Numbered from the stretch's first letter, positions 23,955 to 33,432 are shown. The stretch is 64,000 nt of DNA from UBA2428 sp002343545 (GCA_937952285.1 CALFZE010000130.1:1-64000), one strand, 5' to 3'. Numbers and translations: made by a program. The notes: generated by a model not told the origin, from the letters alone.

Positions 23955-25811
23955 GTGGCCTTCCAAGATTTGAAGCGCTTTATCCTCGGTGAGGCCCTCT
24001 CCAATTCCCAAGCCGAGCACGAAAGGCTTCCCAAGTGGAAAGCCCTTCCCGTCTTCTCGAGCGACGCCATGAGCTCGGTGGCCTACGCGACCGAAGAGAT
24101 CCTCATCATCCTCGCGGCGCTTTCGGCGGCCGCGGCCGTGTGGAGTCTGCCCATCGCGCTGACGATCGCGGCGCTGCTCCTGATCGTCTCGCTTTCGTAC
24201 CGCCAGACGATCTCCCTCTACCCGCACGGGGGCGGCGCCTACACCGTCGCGCGCGAGAACCTGGGCGAAACGCCGGGGCTGCTGGCGGGCGCCGCGCTCA
24301 TGATCGACTACATCCTGACCGTGGCGGTCTCGATCTCGGCCGGCGTCGCGGCCATCACGTCGGCGCTCCCGGAGTGCGCGCCTTACGCCGTCGCGATCGC
24401 GCTGGGGCTCATCCTGATCATGACGCTCTTGAACCTGCGCGGGGCGAGCGAGTCGGGACTCATCTTCTCGATCCCGACCTATTTCTTCATCGCCTCCATC
24501 TTGATCCTGCTCATCGTCGGATTCTACCGGACCTGGCTGGGCGACTTGCCGCCGAAGGCCGGCATCGTCCACGAGGCGTACCCGAAGATCGGCCTTTTTC
24601 TCGTGCTGCGGGCCTTCGCGAGCGGTTGCGCGGCGCTCACCGGCATCGAAGCCATCTCGAACGGCGTGCCCGCCTTCCGCGAACCGTCCGCGAAGAACGC
24701 CAAGACGACGCTCATGATCATGATCGCCGTGCTGGGCACTTTTTTCATGGGCGTGACCGCGCTCGCCCACCAGCACCTCATCCTGCCGAGCGCGGCGGGC
24801 GGGGGCCACGGGGGCGGCGAGACCGTGCTGTCGCAGCTTGCCCGCACGGTCTTCGGCGACAGCATGGCCTACTACGCGATCCAAACCGCGACGGCGCTCA
24901 TCCTCGTGATGGCGGCCAACACCGCCTTCGCCGATTTCCCGCGCCTCGCCTCGATCCTCGGCAAGGATCGGTACATGCCGCGCCAGCTGTCGAACATCGG
25001 CGATCGACTCGTTTTCTCGAACGGGATCACGGTGCTGGGCATCGCGGCCGCGCTGCTCATTTACCTCTTCGACGCCGATACGCACGCGCTCATTCCGCTC
25101 TACTCGGTCGGCGTCTTCCTCTCTTTCACCCTCTCCCAAAGCGGCATGGTCGCGCATCACTTGCGGCACCGCGAACCGCACTGGGTGAAGGGGCTCCTGC
25201 TCAACCTGGCCGGCGCGATCGCGACGGCGCTCGTGCTTTGCGTCGTCGCCGTGACGAAGTTCACCGAGGGCGCCTACATCATCATCCTCGTCATCCCGGC
25301 CATGCTTCTGCTCTTCCGCGGCGTGAAGCGCCACTACGAAAGCGTGGGCCGCCAGCTCGCGCTGCCCAAGACCTGGACCCTCGACCACGTGACGCCTTCG
25401 ATCGTCGTCGTGCCGATTTCGGGCTTCCACACGGGGGTGCTCAAGGCCCTCGAGTACGCGCGCGGGATCTCGAAGAACATCCACGTCTGCGTCGTCGACG
25501 TGGACGAGCGCGCGACGGCGAACGTGCGTCAGCAGTGGCGACAAAACCTGGGCGAGGAGAGCGCCTCGCCCCTGAAGCTCGTCGTGCTGGATGCGCCCTA
25601 CCGTTCGGTCATCGATCCCGTCGTCGATTACCTGAACGAGCTCGAGCGCGGCAACCCGGGGCAGACGCTCACCGTCGTCATCCCCGAGTTCGTGACCAAG
25701 CACTGGTGGCACGCCACGCTCCACAACCAGACGGCGTTCTTCCTCAAGACGCGACTACGCTACATCGAACGTCGCGTCGTCGTTTCGGTCAGCTACCACT
25801 TGCGGGAGTAG
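23955..25811 (+). CDS. KimA-like APC-superfamily potassium transporter
   Basis: The 618-residue protein has about 12 transmembrane segments (residues 35-440) of APC type, starting with the WKALPVFSSDAMSSVAYATEEIL motif that is characteristic of KimA/YdaO-type K+:H+ symporters, then a cytosolic C-terminal domain (about 445-618) of the kind that, in Bacillus KimA, binds c-di-AMP. PHGGGAYTVARENLG and the conserved EAISNGVPAF segment are present. Start is a GTG at 23955. It overlaps the convergent beta-helix gene by 23 bases. Substrate K+ is from family knowledge; it could be another cation. Confidence 0.85.
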   Translation: MAFQDLKRFILGEALSNSQAEHERLPKWKALPVFSSDAMSSVAYATEEILIILAALSAAAAVWSLPIALTIAALLLIVSLSYRQTISLYPHGGGAYTVARENLGETPGLLAGAALMIDYILTVAVSISAGVAAITSALPECAPYAVAIALGLILIMTLLNLRGASESGLIFSIPTYFFIASILILLIVGFYRTWLGDLPPKAGIVHEAYPKIGLFLVLRAFASGCAALTGIEAISNGVPAFREPSAKNAKTTLMIMIAVLGTFFMGVTALAHQHLILPSAAGGGHGGGETVLSQLARTVFGDSMAYYAIQTATALILVMAANTAFADFPRLASILGKDRYMPRQLSNIGDRLVFSNGITVLGIAAALLIYLFDADTHALIPLYSVGVFLSFTLSQSGMVAHHLRHREPHWVKGLLLNLAGAIATALVLCVVAVTKFTEGAYIIILVIPAMLLLFRGVKRHYESVGRQLALPKTWTLDHVTPSIVVVPISGFHTGVLKALEYARGISKNIHVCVVDVDERATANVRQQWRQNLGEESASPLKLVVLDAPYRSVIDPVVDYLNELERGNPGQTLTVVIPEFVTKHWWHATLHNQTAFFLKTRLRYIERRVVVSVSYHLRE

Positions 25812-27315
25812 TCGTGTGCGAGGGGAGCGGACGCTCCATTTCCTCGCCGATGAGCGCTTCGATGTCCGGCGGAACCTGGACCTGGAGCCGGCGCCGGAGT
25901 TCACCGAATTCCATCGTGGCCCAATCCCGCGGCAAACGGATGCGGAAGCCTTCGGACGGGGCGCCCTCGCCGATCGGTCGCGCGCGGCAGACGGTATTGC
26001 GTTTTCCGATTTTGCGGATCGCCTCCGCGGCGGCGGGGCTCGCCGAGCCGCGGAATTCCGCCGACACCCCGGCGACCGGAGTCAGGAAGGAGTTGCCGCG
26101 CACGTCGACGCCCGCGGCCGCCCCCTCGCGCAAGAAGCACGCGCCCGGCGTCCCGTCGCAGGGCGGACGCGCGACGACGTTCCCCGTCATTTCGCTGTTC
26201 ACGACGTCGCCGTAGGCCGTCAGGCCGGCGTAGCCGTTCTTGCGTCCGTCGGCCAAGCTCACGTTGTCGCGGACACGCACGCCGTCGACCGCTTCGCTGC
26301 CGTCGAAACTGCACAGCAGGACGCCCGCGCCGTCGTTGTCGAAGGTCAGGTTCCTTTCGACGACCGCGCGTTTCACGCTGCCGTCGACGTCGATCCCGCC
26401 GCCGTCCGACTTGGAGGCCGTTCGGTTCGCGAAGGAGACGTTGTCGTGGATCCACACGTCCTCGGCGTCCCAGGCCCAGATACCGATCGGCCCGCCGTTC
26501 GCTTCGTTGCGCTCGCCGTTGCGGAAGGCGACGTTGCCGGCGAGCTCCACGCGCGCGACGTTCGACACGACGATCCCGTGCCCGGAATGGTGGCGCTTGC
26601 CCGCCATGCCGAGGTTCGAGTGCGCGACGGAATCCCGGACGACGACGTCTTCGTGCCGGAAACTCGGCTTGGGCCAGTTGTCGCCCGCGACTTGCACCCC
26701 GGCCCAGTCGTTGCCGTGGGCGGCGACCCGCTCCAACGAGACCCGACGTAGACCGGGCGACTCCCAGCCGTTGCGTACGAGGATGCCGTTGCCGAAGGCG
26801 GCGACCTTGGGGCCCGCCTCGCCGGCGCGGTCGCCGCGAAAACCGGAGGCCTCGACGTCCCGCACGAGAAGATTCTCGGGCCTCGAAGCGGGGTCCTCGT
26901 TCGAAAGCACGAGTCCGTTCGACGGCGGCAGGTTTTCGCCCACGCGGTCGTCGACGAGCTTGAGTCCTTCGACGACGACGTGGCTTGCCCCGCGGATCTC
27001 GACCGTGCTGCCCCCCTCCTTCGGCACGCGGATAGAGGCCTTACGCCGCGAATCCGAGGCGAGGATCTTCACGGGCGCGGCGGGGGAACCCGGATCGCCG
27101 GCGTCCAGGCGCAGGGGACCTTCGTGCATGCGTCCGCTCTCGAGCAGGATGACGTCGCCCGGCTTGAACTGCCTTCCGTTGAGGGACGCGAGCGACGCCT
27201 CGACTTGGGAGCCGACGGGCGCGTTCTCCGGGCGTCCGACGTAGTAGGTCTTCGCGAACGACTCGCCTTCGCCCAGGGCGAGGGAAAGCAGCGCGAGCCC
27301 CGGAAGAAAACGCAT
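25789..27315 (-). CDS. Secreted right-handed beta-helix protein
   Basis: The 508-residue protein has a signal peptide (ending SFA|KT) and rungs typical of a parallel beta-helix: repeating patterns such as NGILVRNGWESPGLRRVSLE, GHGIVVSNVARVELAGNVAF, GIWAWDAEDVWIHDNVSF and KRAVVERNLTFDN. Such proteins often are polysaccharide lyases or hydrolases or phage-like adhesins, but no catalytic residues can be named. The C-terminal 60 residues lie outside the helix. It starts right after the cysK-msrC terminator and is probably an independent unit. The last bases overlap the kimA-like gene. Confidence 0.8.
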   Translation of the reverse strand: MRFLPGLALLSLALGEGESFAKTYYVGRPENAPVGSQVEASLASLNGRQFKPGDVILLESGRMHEGPLRLDAGDPGSPAAPVKILASDSRRKASIRVPKEGGSTVEIRGASHVVVEGLKLVDDRVGENLPPSNGLVLSNEDPASRPENLLVRDVEASGFRGDRAGEAGPKVAAFGNGILVRNGWESPGLRRVSLERVAAHGNDWAGVQVAGDNWPKPSFRHEDVVVRDSVAHSNLGMAGKRHHSGHGIVVSNVARVELAGNVAFRNGERNEANGGPIGIWAWDAEDVWIHDNVSFANRTASKSDGGGIDVDGSVKRAVVERNLTFDNDGAGVLLCSFDGSEAVDGVRVRDNVSLADGRKNGYAGLTAYGDVVNSEMTGNVVARPPCDGTPGACFLREGAAAGVDVRGNSFLTPVAGVSAEFRGSASPAAAEAIRKIGKRNTVCRARPIGEGAPSEGFRIRLPRDWATMEFGELRRRLQVQVPPDIEALIGEEMERPLPSHTTTPASGS

Positions 27316-27328
27316 CTCTTCCTATCGG

Positions 27329-27354
27329 AAAAAGCCCCCGCTTTCTGAAGCGGG
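27329..27354 (-). terminator. Rho-independent terminator of the cysK-msrC operon
   Basis: Reading leftward, CCCGCTT-CAGA-AAGCGGG (27354-27337) forms a seven-pair stem with a four-base loop and is followed within a few bases by a T5 run (27333-27329). It stands directly after the msrC stop, before the beta-helix gene. Confidence 0.8.
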
Positions 27355-27356
27355 TC

Positions 27357-27833
27357 TCAAGCGAAGAGGCCGCGCAGCCGCTCGAGCCCTTCGCGGTCGG
27401 CCTCGCCGAAATCGTCGAGGCGCTCGCTGTCGACGTCGAGGACGAAGACGACCTCGCCCGTCGGCGCGAAGAAAGGCACGACGATCTCCGAGCGCGACGC
27501 CGAGCTGCAGGCGATGTGGCCCGGAAACTTGTCGACGTCGGGCACGACGATCGTGCGGGCCTCGCTCCACGCCGCCCCGCACACGCCGCGGCCCCGCGCG
27601 ATCCGCGAACAAGCGAGCGGCCCCTGGAAGGGACCGAGCACGAGCTCATCGCCCACGACGCGGTAAAAGCCCACCCACAGGAAAGCGAAGCTCTCTTTGA
27701 GCGCCGCCGCGACGTTCGCCATCTTCGCGACGAGATCCGGCTCGTCCGCGACGACCGCGCGGATCTGCGGCCAGAGCTCGGCGTAGGTCTCGGCGCGCGA
27801 GAGTCCCGCGCGAAGGCTCAGCGACTCGCTCAC
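27357..27833 (-). CDS. msrC: Free methionine-(R)-sulfoxide reductase (GAF-domain, MsrC)
   Basis: This 158-residue GAF-domain enzyme reduces free Met-R-sulfoxide. It matches E. coli YebR/MsrC closely: LWVGFYR, LVLGPFQGPLAC (Cys75), GRGVCGAAW (Cys85), FPGHIACSSASRSEIVVP (Cys109), the three cysteines of the family. The GTG start at 27833 overlaps the cysK stop by four bases (GTGA). Pairing with cysteine synthase suggests a sulfur amino acid repair or supply unit. It ends in a clear terminator. Confidence 0.95.
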   Translation of the reverse strand: MSESLSLRAGLSRAETYAELWPQIRAVVADEPDLVAKMANVAAALKESFAFLWVGFYRVVGDELVLGPFQGPLACSRIARGRGVCGAAWSEARTIVVPDVDKFPGHIACSSASRSEIVVPFFAPTGEVVFVLDVDSERLDDFGEADREGLERLRGLFA

Positions 27834-28834
27834 GTCGCGCCCAGCGGAATCGTCGCGAGGATCTTGTCGTCGACGGGCTGGGCCGTGAGCGATTGCGCTT
27901 TCTGGCGCTCCGCCTCGGCGAGCAGGGTCGAAAGGTAGCGTTCCGTGTAGCTCGGCAAGATCGCGACGATCGTCTTGCCCTTCATTTCGGGGCGACGGGC
28001 GAGCTCGCGCGCGGCGAAGAGGGCCGCGCCCGTCGAGATACCGGCGGGGAGACCTTCCGTGCGGAGGACTTCCTTCGCCGTGGCGAGGGCCTGCTCGGAA
28101 CTGACCGAGAGAACGCCGTCCACGACCGAGCGATCGAAGTTCTTCGGCACGAAGCCCGCGCCGATGCCTTGGATCTTATGCGGTGCGGGCTTGCCGCCCG
28201 CGAGCACGGGGGATTCCGTCGGCTCGACCGCCCAGACCTGAATCCCCGCCCGCCGCGCCTTGAAGACGCGGCCGCAGCCCGTGATCGTGCCGCCCGTGCC
28301 GACGCCCGCGACGAAGGCGTCGAAGTCGCCGCCCGTCTCGTTCCAGATCTCCTCGGCCGTCGTGCGCACGTGCACCTCGGGGTTCGAGGCGTTCTCGAAC
28401 TGCGAAGGCTGGAAGGCCGATGCGTCGGCGCGCGCGATCTCGAGGGACTTGGCGATGGCCCCGCGCATGCCGAGCGGCCCCGGCGTCAGCACGAGCTCCG
28501 CGCCGAGGAGCAGCAGCAGCGTGCGCCGCTCGAGGCTCGCCGTCTCGGGCATCGTGAGCGTGAGGCGATAGCCCTTGGCCGCGCACACGAAAGCGAGCGC
28601 GATCCCCGTGTTGCCGCTCGTCGGCTCAACGACGTGGGCGCCGGGCTTGAGACGCCCCGCCCGTTCCGCGTCTTCGATCATCGCGAGGCCGATGCGGTCC
28701 TTGACCGAACCGAGGGGGTTGAAGAACTCGGCCTTGCCGAGGATCGTCGCGCCCGTGTCGCGCCCGAAGTGCTGAAAGCGAACGAGGGGAGTCTTGCCGA
28801 TGAGACCGAGGATCGTCGGGATTTCCGTCTTCAT
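27830..28834 (-). CDS. cysK: Cysteine synthase (O-acetylserine sulfhydrylase)
   Basis: The 334-residue PLP enzyme makes cysteine from O-acetylserine and sulfide. It carries the PLP lysine in PLGSVKDR (Lys45), PTSGNTGIALAF for phosphate binding, PSQFENASNPEVH, and GVGTGGTITGCG, and SPVLAGG / HKIQGIGAGFVP near the end, which are typical of CysK rather than cystathionine beta-synthase. It overlaps msrC by four bases. The start MKTEIPTILGLIGKTPLVR is the normal N-terminus. Confidence 0.95.
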   Translation of the reverse strand: MKTEIPTILGLIGKTPLVRFQHFGRDTGATILGKAEFFNPLGSVKDRIGLAMIEDAERAGRLKPGAHVVEPTSGNTGIALAFVCAAKGYRLTLTMPETASLERRTLLLLLGAELVLTPGPLGMRGAIAKSLEIARADASAFQPSQFENASNPEVHVRTTAEEIWNETGGDFDAFVAGVGTGGTITGCGRVFKARRAGIQVWAVEPTESPVLAGGKPAPHKIQGIGAGFVPKNFDRSVVDGVLSVSSEQALATAKEVLRTEGLPAGISTGAALFAARELARRPEMKGKTIVAILPSYTERYLSTLLAEAERQKAQSLTAQPVDDKILATIPLGAT

Positions 28835-28881
28835 GGCGCTAAATTAGCGCATCCCGCGACGATCGCCCGCCCCAATCCGCG

Positions 28882-30948
28882 TCAATCTTCCGTGGCCTTC
28901 CAAGTTTCGAGCGCCTTAAGGGCGTGCTCGCGGCAAAGCGCGATCTCCTGGTCCGTGATGAGTCCGTTGTGGCCCCGGATCGCGGCGAGCTTCGCCCCGT
29001 GTTTCTTGGCGATGTCGTAGATCTCGATGACCTTGCGGTGGTTGATGTTCTTCGACAGCGTGAAGGATTCGAAGCGTCCGTCGAGGGCGAGCAAGGCCGT
29101 CTCGGCCAGGCAGGCGTAGACGGCGTCGTCGGGCGTGCCGATGTCGCAGTCCAGCTTGACGTCGCCGGGCAACTCGATTTCGCCCGACTCCACGACGAGC
29201 ACGTCGGGCCGCTTGACGGCGTCCTCCTCGCTCACGTCGAGGGGTCGACTGACGTCGCAGATCACGCAACCCGGTTTCACCGCCATGATGTCGAGGACCT
29301 TCTTGTCGTAGGAGCTCGTCGAAGTCACGATGAGGTCGCAGCTGCGGGCCGCGGCGTTGGGGCTCGTGACGAGCGTGACTTTGCAGCGGGGGACGAGCTC
29401 CTGGATCTCGGAACGGATTTCGAGCAGCTTGTCCGCGCGGCGCCCCACGAGCACGAGCTCCTCGAAGACGTAGGCGAGGACCTTGGCGCAAGCGCCGCCG
29501 ATCGAGCCCGTCGCGCCGATGATCATCGCCTTGCCGCGCACCTTCGACCCGAGCTTGAACGACGGCAGGAAGCCGAGCTTCGCGCAGGCGTCGCGCGCCG
29601 CCCACAGCGTGGCGGAGGCCGAGAGACTGTTGCCCGTCGTGAGCGGGATCGGGCTGCGCTTGGCCACGGTGATGCCGCCGTCGCCCACGATCTTGGTGTA
29701 GGCGCCGAGGCCGATGATGTCGGCGCCGCGCTCGGAGGCCTTCACGCAGACCTTCGTGAGCACGTCGTACATCTTCTCGGGCGCTTCCTTCATCATGACC
29801 CGCGGCGTCTGGTAGACGATGAAAAAATCACCTTCGACTTCCTGGCCCGTCGCCTCGCTCCGCACGCCCGTGATCTTGCCGTAGAAACCCGGCGGGATCT
29901 TGCCCATGGCCGTCTCGATCTCGGACCCGAAGTTCTCGGCCATCCCCTTGAACGGCTTCAGGAAGGGAATACGGAAGAGCTGGCGGTAGCTGAGCGGGTG
30001 GATGACGAAGGCAAAGCGGCGCGCCTGCGGCTTCGCGGCGCCGTCGATCGCGATCTGGGGCTTGAGCCCGAAGCGGTCCACGAACTCGAGGATGTCGTCT
30101 TCGCGCAAGGGTTCCCGTTCGGGTTTGAGGCACTGCAGGAGCCCTTCGATGATTCCGAACGAGAAGCGTTCCTGATCGCCTTCCATCGGGAGGCGCGGGG
30201 CGAAACTCACGACGCGCTGGACGCCGGCCTCGTGCAGCCCCTTGAGCACCCCGGGCGTGACGTAGTCGACGAGCAGGGTCTTGCCCTTGAGGTGATCGAA
30301 GCGGAAGCGCTCGAGGAGCGTCATCCGCGTCACGAAGATGTCGCACTTCTCGAAGTCGCCCAGGCCGATCCCGAGCAGGCTCTTGCGGGTGTGCCGCGGA
30401 CGGATGTGGCGACCCAGGGGGATGAAGCGCGCGAAGGGCGTGACCCGGCGCAGATAGCTCTCGAGGCCGGGCAAGCTACGGATCTCGGTCTTCGCGCCGA
30501 CGTGCAGGTAGGGATCCAGGAAGACCATGCGCTCGGTCTGCTCGGAGAGCATTTGGGCGAGCCCCATCTCTAGCGCGCCCGAGTAGAAGCCGATGCGCTT
30601 CTTGCGGAAGAAAGCGGGGTCCTTGCGGATGAGCTCGCGCACCGCCCAGGGCAAGTAGGCCGAACGCAGGAGATCTCCCGTCACGACGATCGAGTGCCGC
30701 ACGGAATCGAGGAGCGCCTGGGACTCGGGGTGGATCATGCGGCGCGACCCGATGCGCGTGCCGTGCTGGATGCCCTGCAAGCCGATGACGTCGGCCTTGC
30801 CGTCGAACTCGGCGATGAGGCTCCGCATGACGTCGATGTCGAAGTCGCAGCCGAAGTGGCTGACGTGGATGGATTCCCCCTCGAGCTTGACGTCGGCCTC
30901 GAAGTTCGAGGCGCTCGAAGTGAAGGAGATGTTCACGAGGCGTTTCAT
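28882..30948 (-). CDS. Long acyl-ACP-reductase-like protein with extra N-terminal domain
   Basis: The 688-residue protein appears to have two parts. The C-terminal half (about 310-688) resembles long-chain acyl-ACP reductases of cyanobacteria: CVKASERGADIIGLGAYTKI, the PLTTGNSLSASATLWA block, a nucleotide-binding glycine motif IIGATGSIGG near 478-486, and YACLAETALLALDGRFE, which probably holds the thiol nucleophile. Cyanobacterial AAR is about 340 residues; here the first about 310 residues are additional and I do not recognise them. The ATG at 30948 overlaps the upstream SDR stop by four bases. A role in fatty aldehyde or alkyl lipid formation is inferred, not shown. Confidence 0.75.
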   Translation of the reverse strand: MKRLVNISFTSSASNFEADVKLEGESIHVSHFGCDFDIDVMRSLIAEFDGKADVIGLQGIQHGTRIGSRRMIHPESQALLDSVRHSIVVTGDLLRSAYLPWAVRELIRKDPAFFRKKRIGFYSGALEMGLAQMLSEQTERMVFLDPYLHVGAKTEIRSLPGLESYLRRVTPFARFIPLGRHIRPRHTRKSLLGIGLGDFEKCDIFVTRMTLLERFRFDHLKGKTLLVDYVTPGVLKGLHEAGVQRVVSFAPRLPMEGDQERFSFGIIEGLLQCLKPEREPLREDDILEFVDRFGLKPQIAIDGAAKPQARRFAFVIHPLSYRQLFRIPFLKPFKGMAENFGSEIETAMGKIPPGFYGKITGVRSEATGQEVEGDFFIVYQTPRVMMKEAPEKMYDVLTKVCVKASERGADIIGLGAYTKIVGDGGITVAKRSPIPLTTGNSLSASATLWAARDACAKLGFLPSFKLGSKVRGKAMIIGATGSIGGACAKVLAYVFEELVLVGRRADKLLEIRSEIQELVPRCKVTLVTSPNAAARSCDLIVTSTSSYDKKVLDIMAVKPGCVICDVSRPLDVSEEDAVKRPDVLVVESGEIELPGDVKLDCDIGTPDDAVYACLAETALLALDGRFESFTLSKNINHRKVIEIYDIAKKHGAKLAAIRGHNGLITDQEIALCREHALKALETWKATED

Positions 30949-32006
30949 GCGCCACCCCCGGCGATCGTATCGAACTCGTCGCTTCTCACGAAACGATAGA
31001 AAGCTTCGGCGTAGTCGCCGAAAAGCGGAAGGGAAAGGTCGGGATAGTCCTCGCGCAGCGAGTGGTTCGCGAACTGCGCCTCGGAGTAGAGGTAGTGCTG
31101 GAGCGAAGCGGGGATGCCCAGGCGAGGCAGGAGCGCCGGCGGCACGACGCCGCGAGGGAGCGGCACGAGACGCGTGCGGTGCCCCAGCTCCTGGAAGGAA
31201 CGCTCCAAGAACTCCGCCATCGGAAAGGCGGGACCGGAAAGGTGGTAGGTCCGCCAACGCCCTTCGAAGAAGGCCGGCTGCCGGGCGATGCGGGCAAGGA
31301 CCGCGGCCACGGCGTCCACCGGCACGATGTGCAGGGGCGCCCCCGGATGGAAGGGCAGAGGCGTACGGCCGAAAACGGAGAGCGCGCGCCAAAGCGGCGC
31401 GTGGCGCTTCAGGCTCCGCAGCAAGTAGTAGGGTCCGTCGATCTTGTCGGTGCGGCCCGTGGCGGCGTCGCCGACCAGGATGCCCAACCGGCAGACGTAC
31501 TTGCGGACCTCGGTCTTCCAGGCGCCGACGAGGCCTTCGACGCGGAACTTCGTCGAGGCGTAGGGATTCGGGAAACCCTGCCCCACGTTGAACATGTTCT
31601 CGTGGAAGATCCCCCGGAAGTCCCCCGCCACGGCGATCGTGCTCGTCGACACGAAAGTCTCGAGCGAGGTGAGGCGATCGCAAAGGCCCAAGAGATTCTG
31701 CGTGCCCACGACGTTGTGGAGGTAGTTCTGCGAAGCGCCGATGCGCAGGTCGTAGCTGGCCGCCATGTGCAGGACGCCGCGAACCTCGGAGGCGAGCTCG
31801 TCGATGTGGTCCCGCTCGGTCAGCACGCCGAAGTCGCGCAGGTCGCCCGCGAGCAGCCGCACGTCCTTGCGATCGCCGTAGAGACGGCGCGCCTGCGCCA
31901 TCGAGGCCGGGCGAACGACGAGGTAAAGGAGCCCCGGGTAACCTTCGAGGGATTCGAGGACGCGACGGCCCAGGAAGCCGCTCGCGCCGGTGATCAAGAG
32001 ACTCAT
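30945..32006 (-). CDS. NAD(P)-binding SDR, fatty-acyl-reductase/epimerase-like
   Basis: The 353-residue protein starts with a Rossmann motif (TGASGFLGRRVLE, residues 5-17) and has the extended-SDR active site with PYASTKFRVE (the YxxxK motif). The DLRDFGVL, LHMAASYDLR and STSTIAVAG pieces fit the SDR_e/Male-sterility-like (fatty acyl-CoA reductase) group. It starts with the ATG at 32006 that overlaps the lipid-kinase stop (ATGA) and ends in an ATGA overlap with the acyl-reductase-like gene. Likely acts on a lipid or sterol-like substrate; specific reaction not known. Confidence 0.8.
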   Translation of the reverse strand: MSLLITGASGFLGRRVLESLEGYPGLLYLVVRPASMAQARRLYGDRKDVRLLAGDLRDFGVLTERDHIDELASEVRGVLHMAASYDLRIGASQNYLHNVVGTQNLLGLCDRLTSLETFVSTSTIAVAGDFRGIFHENMFNVGQGFPNPYASTKFRVEGLVGAWKTEVRKYVCRLGILVGDAATGRTDKIDGPYYLLRSLKRHAPLWRALSVFGRTPLPFHPGAPLHIVPVDAVAAVLARIARQPAFFEGRWRTYHLSGPAFPMAEFLERSFQELGHRTRLVPLPRGVVPPALLPRLGIPASLQHYLYSEAQFANHSLREDYPDLSLPLFGDYAEAFYRFVRSDEFDTIAGGGA

Positions 32007-32932
32007 AGTGCTTCCCCCAAAGGACTGAAGAGGCGGAGGCCTTTCGGCATGATCTCGATGTCGAAGCTCGAAGCTTCGCAAAGGAACTCGCCGTCGCCGA
32101 AGAACGGCAAGGTCTGGCCGTCGAGCACGTCGATGCGCACCCGGCGCGCTTCCGCCGTGAAGAACTCGGGATCGTTGCGCGGGTCGCGTCCGCGGCGGAT
32201 GTCGAGGAGCCCCTTGAGGAATCCCAGGCGGTGGCGATGCCCGAAGCCTGCCACGTTGAAGGTTCCGTCGTCATTGCGCGTGCTCGGCGCGATCGCGAAG
32301 TTTCCGCCCAGCACGGGCTGGTTGTTGATCATGAGGATGGGCGTGCGGATCTCCGAGACGACGCCGTCGACGTCGATCCGGAACGGAATGCCCCGGCCGC
32401 CCGGGCCGAGCAGCTTAAGCACGACGCCCGCGGAATAGATGTTCGGGCCGGTCAGCTTCATGAAACGCTTGAAAAGGGGGGCCTGCGCGCGCCACTCGTT
32501 CACCTGGAGCGCGACCGAGGCGCCGAGCCCCAACCCGCCGTTCGTCGCCATGTAACGGCCGTTGATGCGGATAAGGTCGATGCAACGCTCGTTGGAACGG
32601 CGCACGGCCTCGACGGCCCGCTCGATGCGACGGTCCAAGCCGATCTCGCGGGCGAGGTCGTTGGCCGTGCCGGCCGGCACGAGCAGCAAGGCAACGTTGG
32701 ATCCCGCGAGGTCTTGGATGAGCGTGTTCGCCGTCCCGTCGCCACCGACCGCGACGATGGCGTCCACGCGGTCGCTCACGGCGCGCAGCAGCTCCTCGTG
32801 CAGGCGATCGAGCCCGTCCGGCGAAACGAATTCGAGCTCGCTGCGGAAGAGCTTACGCTTGAGCCCTTCCACGAGTTCGACGCTTTCGCCCGACGAGGCG
32901 CGCGGATTCAGGAAAATTCTAATCTTCTGCAT
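32003..32932 (-). CDS. Diacylglycerol-kinase-family lipid kinase
   Basis: The 309-residue protein belongs to the DAGK catalytic (YegS/BmrU) family. Motifs are FLNPRASSG, the ATP-binding AVGGDGTANTLIQDL (about 70-84), LVPAGTANDLAREIG and the C-terminal DGEFL. Such enzymes phosphorylate diacylglycerol or related lipids at the inner membrane. It is the first gene of a three-gene unit whose members overlap by four bases each, so the three are most likely one pathway for a phospho- or reduced lipid. Confidence 0.9.
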   Translation of the reverse strand: MQKIRIFLNPRASSGESVELVEGLKRKLFRSELEFVSPDGLDRLHEELLRAVSDRVDAIVAVGGDGTANTLIQDLAGSNVALLLVPAGTANDLAREIGLDRRIERAVEAVRRSNERCIDLIRINGRYMATNGGLGLGASVALQVNEWRAQAPLFKRFMKLTGPNIYSAGVVLKLLGPGGRGIPFRIDVDGVVSEIRTPILMINNQPVLGGNFAIAPSTRNDDGTFNVAGFGHRHRLGFLKGLLDIRRGRDPRNDPEFFTAEARRVRIDVLDGQTLPFFGDGEFLCEASSFDIEIMPKGLRLFSPLGEAL

Positions 32933-33036
32933 AGGGAGCCCTCTCCCTCTTCGGAGAAAACGCTCCCTCGCACAAGCCCGGCGGGGCCGGCGTCAAACTC
33001 TCAACGCCGCCGAAGCGCCGCGGCGCACCGGAACAC

Positions 33037-33432
33037 CTACTTCGGGGCGCGCAAACGCAGGCTCAGATTGATCGCGAGCTTCCGCAGGATCTGGATGTGG
33101 GCCTCGGGGTTGCGTCCCACGAAGTCGTTCATACGGGCGTGGGGGATCAGGAGGACCTTGGCATCATTGCCCGCCACGGTCGTCGCGCTGGCCGGCTGTC
33201 CGTCGAGCCACGACATCTCGCCCAGCATGTCGCCCGATTGGAGGCGAAAACCCGAGGGCTGAACGACGACCTCGCCCTCCATCACGATGCAGATGGCGTC
33301 GTTGCGACGCCCTGCCTCGGTGAGGTGCGTTCCCGTCGGGAGCTTGGCGATCGAGGAAAGCGAAAGCAGCTCCGTGCTCTCGTCCGGCGTCAGTTCGTTC
33401 AGGAGCCAAGTCTGCAGCAGCAACTGTCTCAC
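33037..33432 (-). CDS. Cyclic-nucleotide-binding domain protein
   Basis: The 131-residue product is a single cNMP-binding domain (CAP_ED): IVMEGEVVVQPSGFRLQSGDMLGEMSWLDGQPASATTVAG is laid out like the family phosphate-binding cassette, with GEMSWLDGQPASATT in place of 'GE.all...pRaAtv'. There is no HTH, so it would be a sensor or regulatory subunit rather than a CRP. The GTG start at 33432 follows GGGAAGGGGG; the ATG at 33443 is out of frame. The arginine that contacts the cyclic phosphate is not obvious, so binding may differ. Confidence 0.7.
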   Translation of the reverse strand: MRQLLLQTWLLNELTPDESTELLSLSSIAKLPTGTHLTEAGRRNDAICIVMEGEVVVQPSGFRLQSGDMLGEMSWLDGQPASATTVAGNDAKVLLIPHARMNDFVGRNPEAHIQILRKLAINLSLRLRAPK

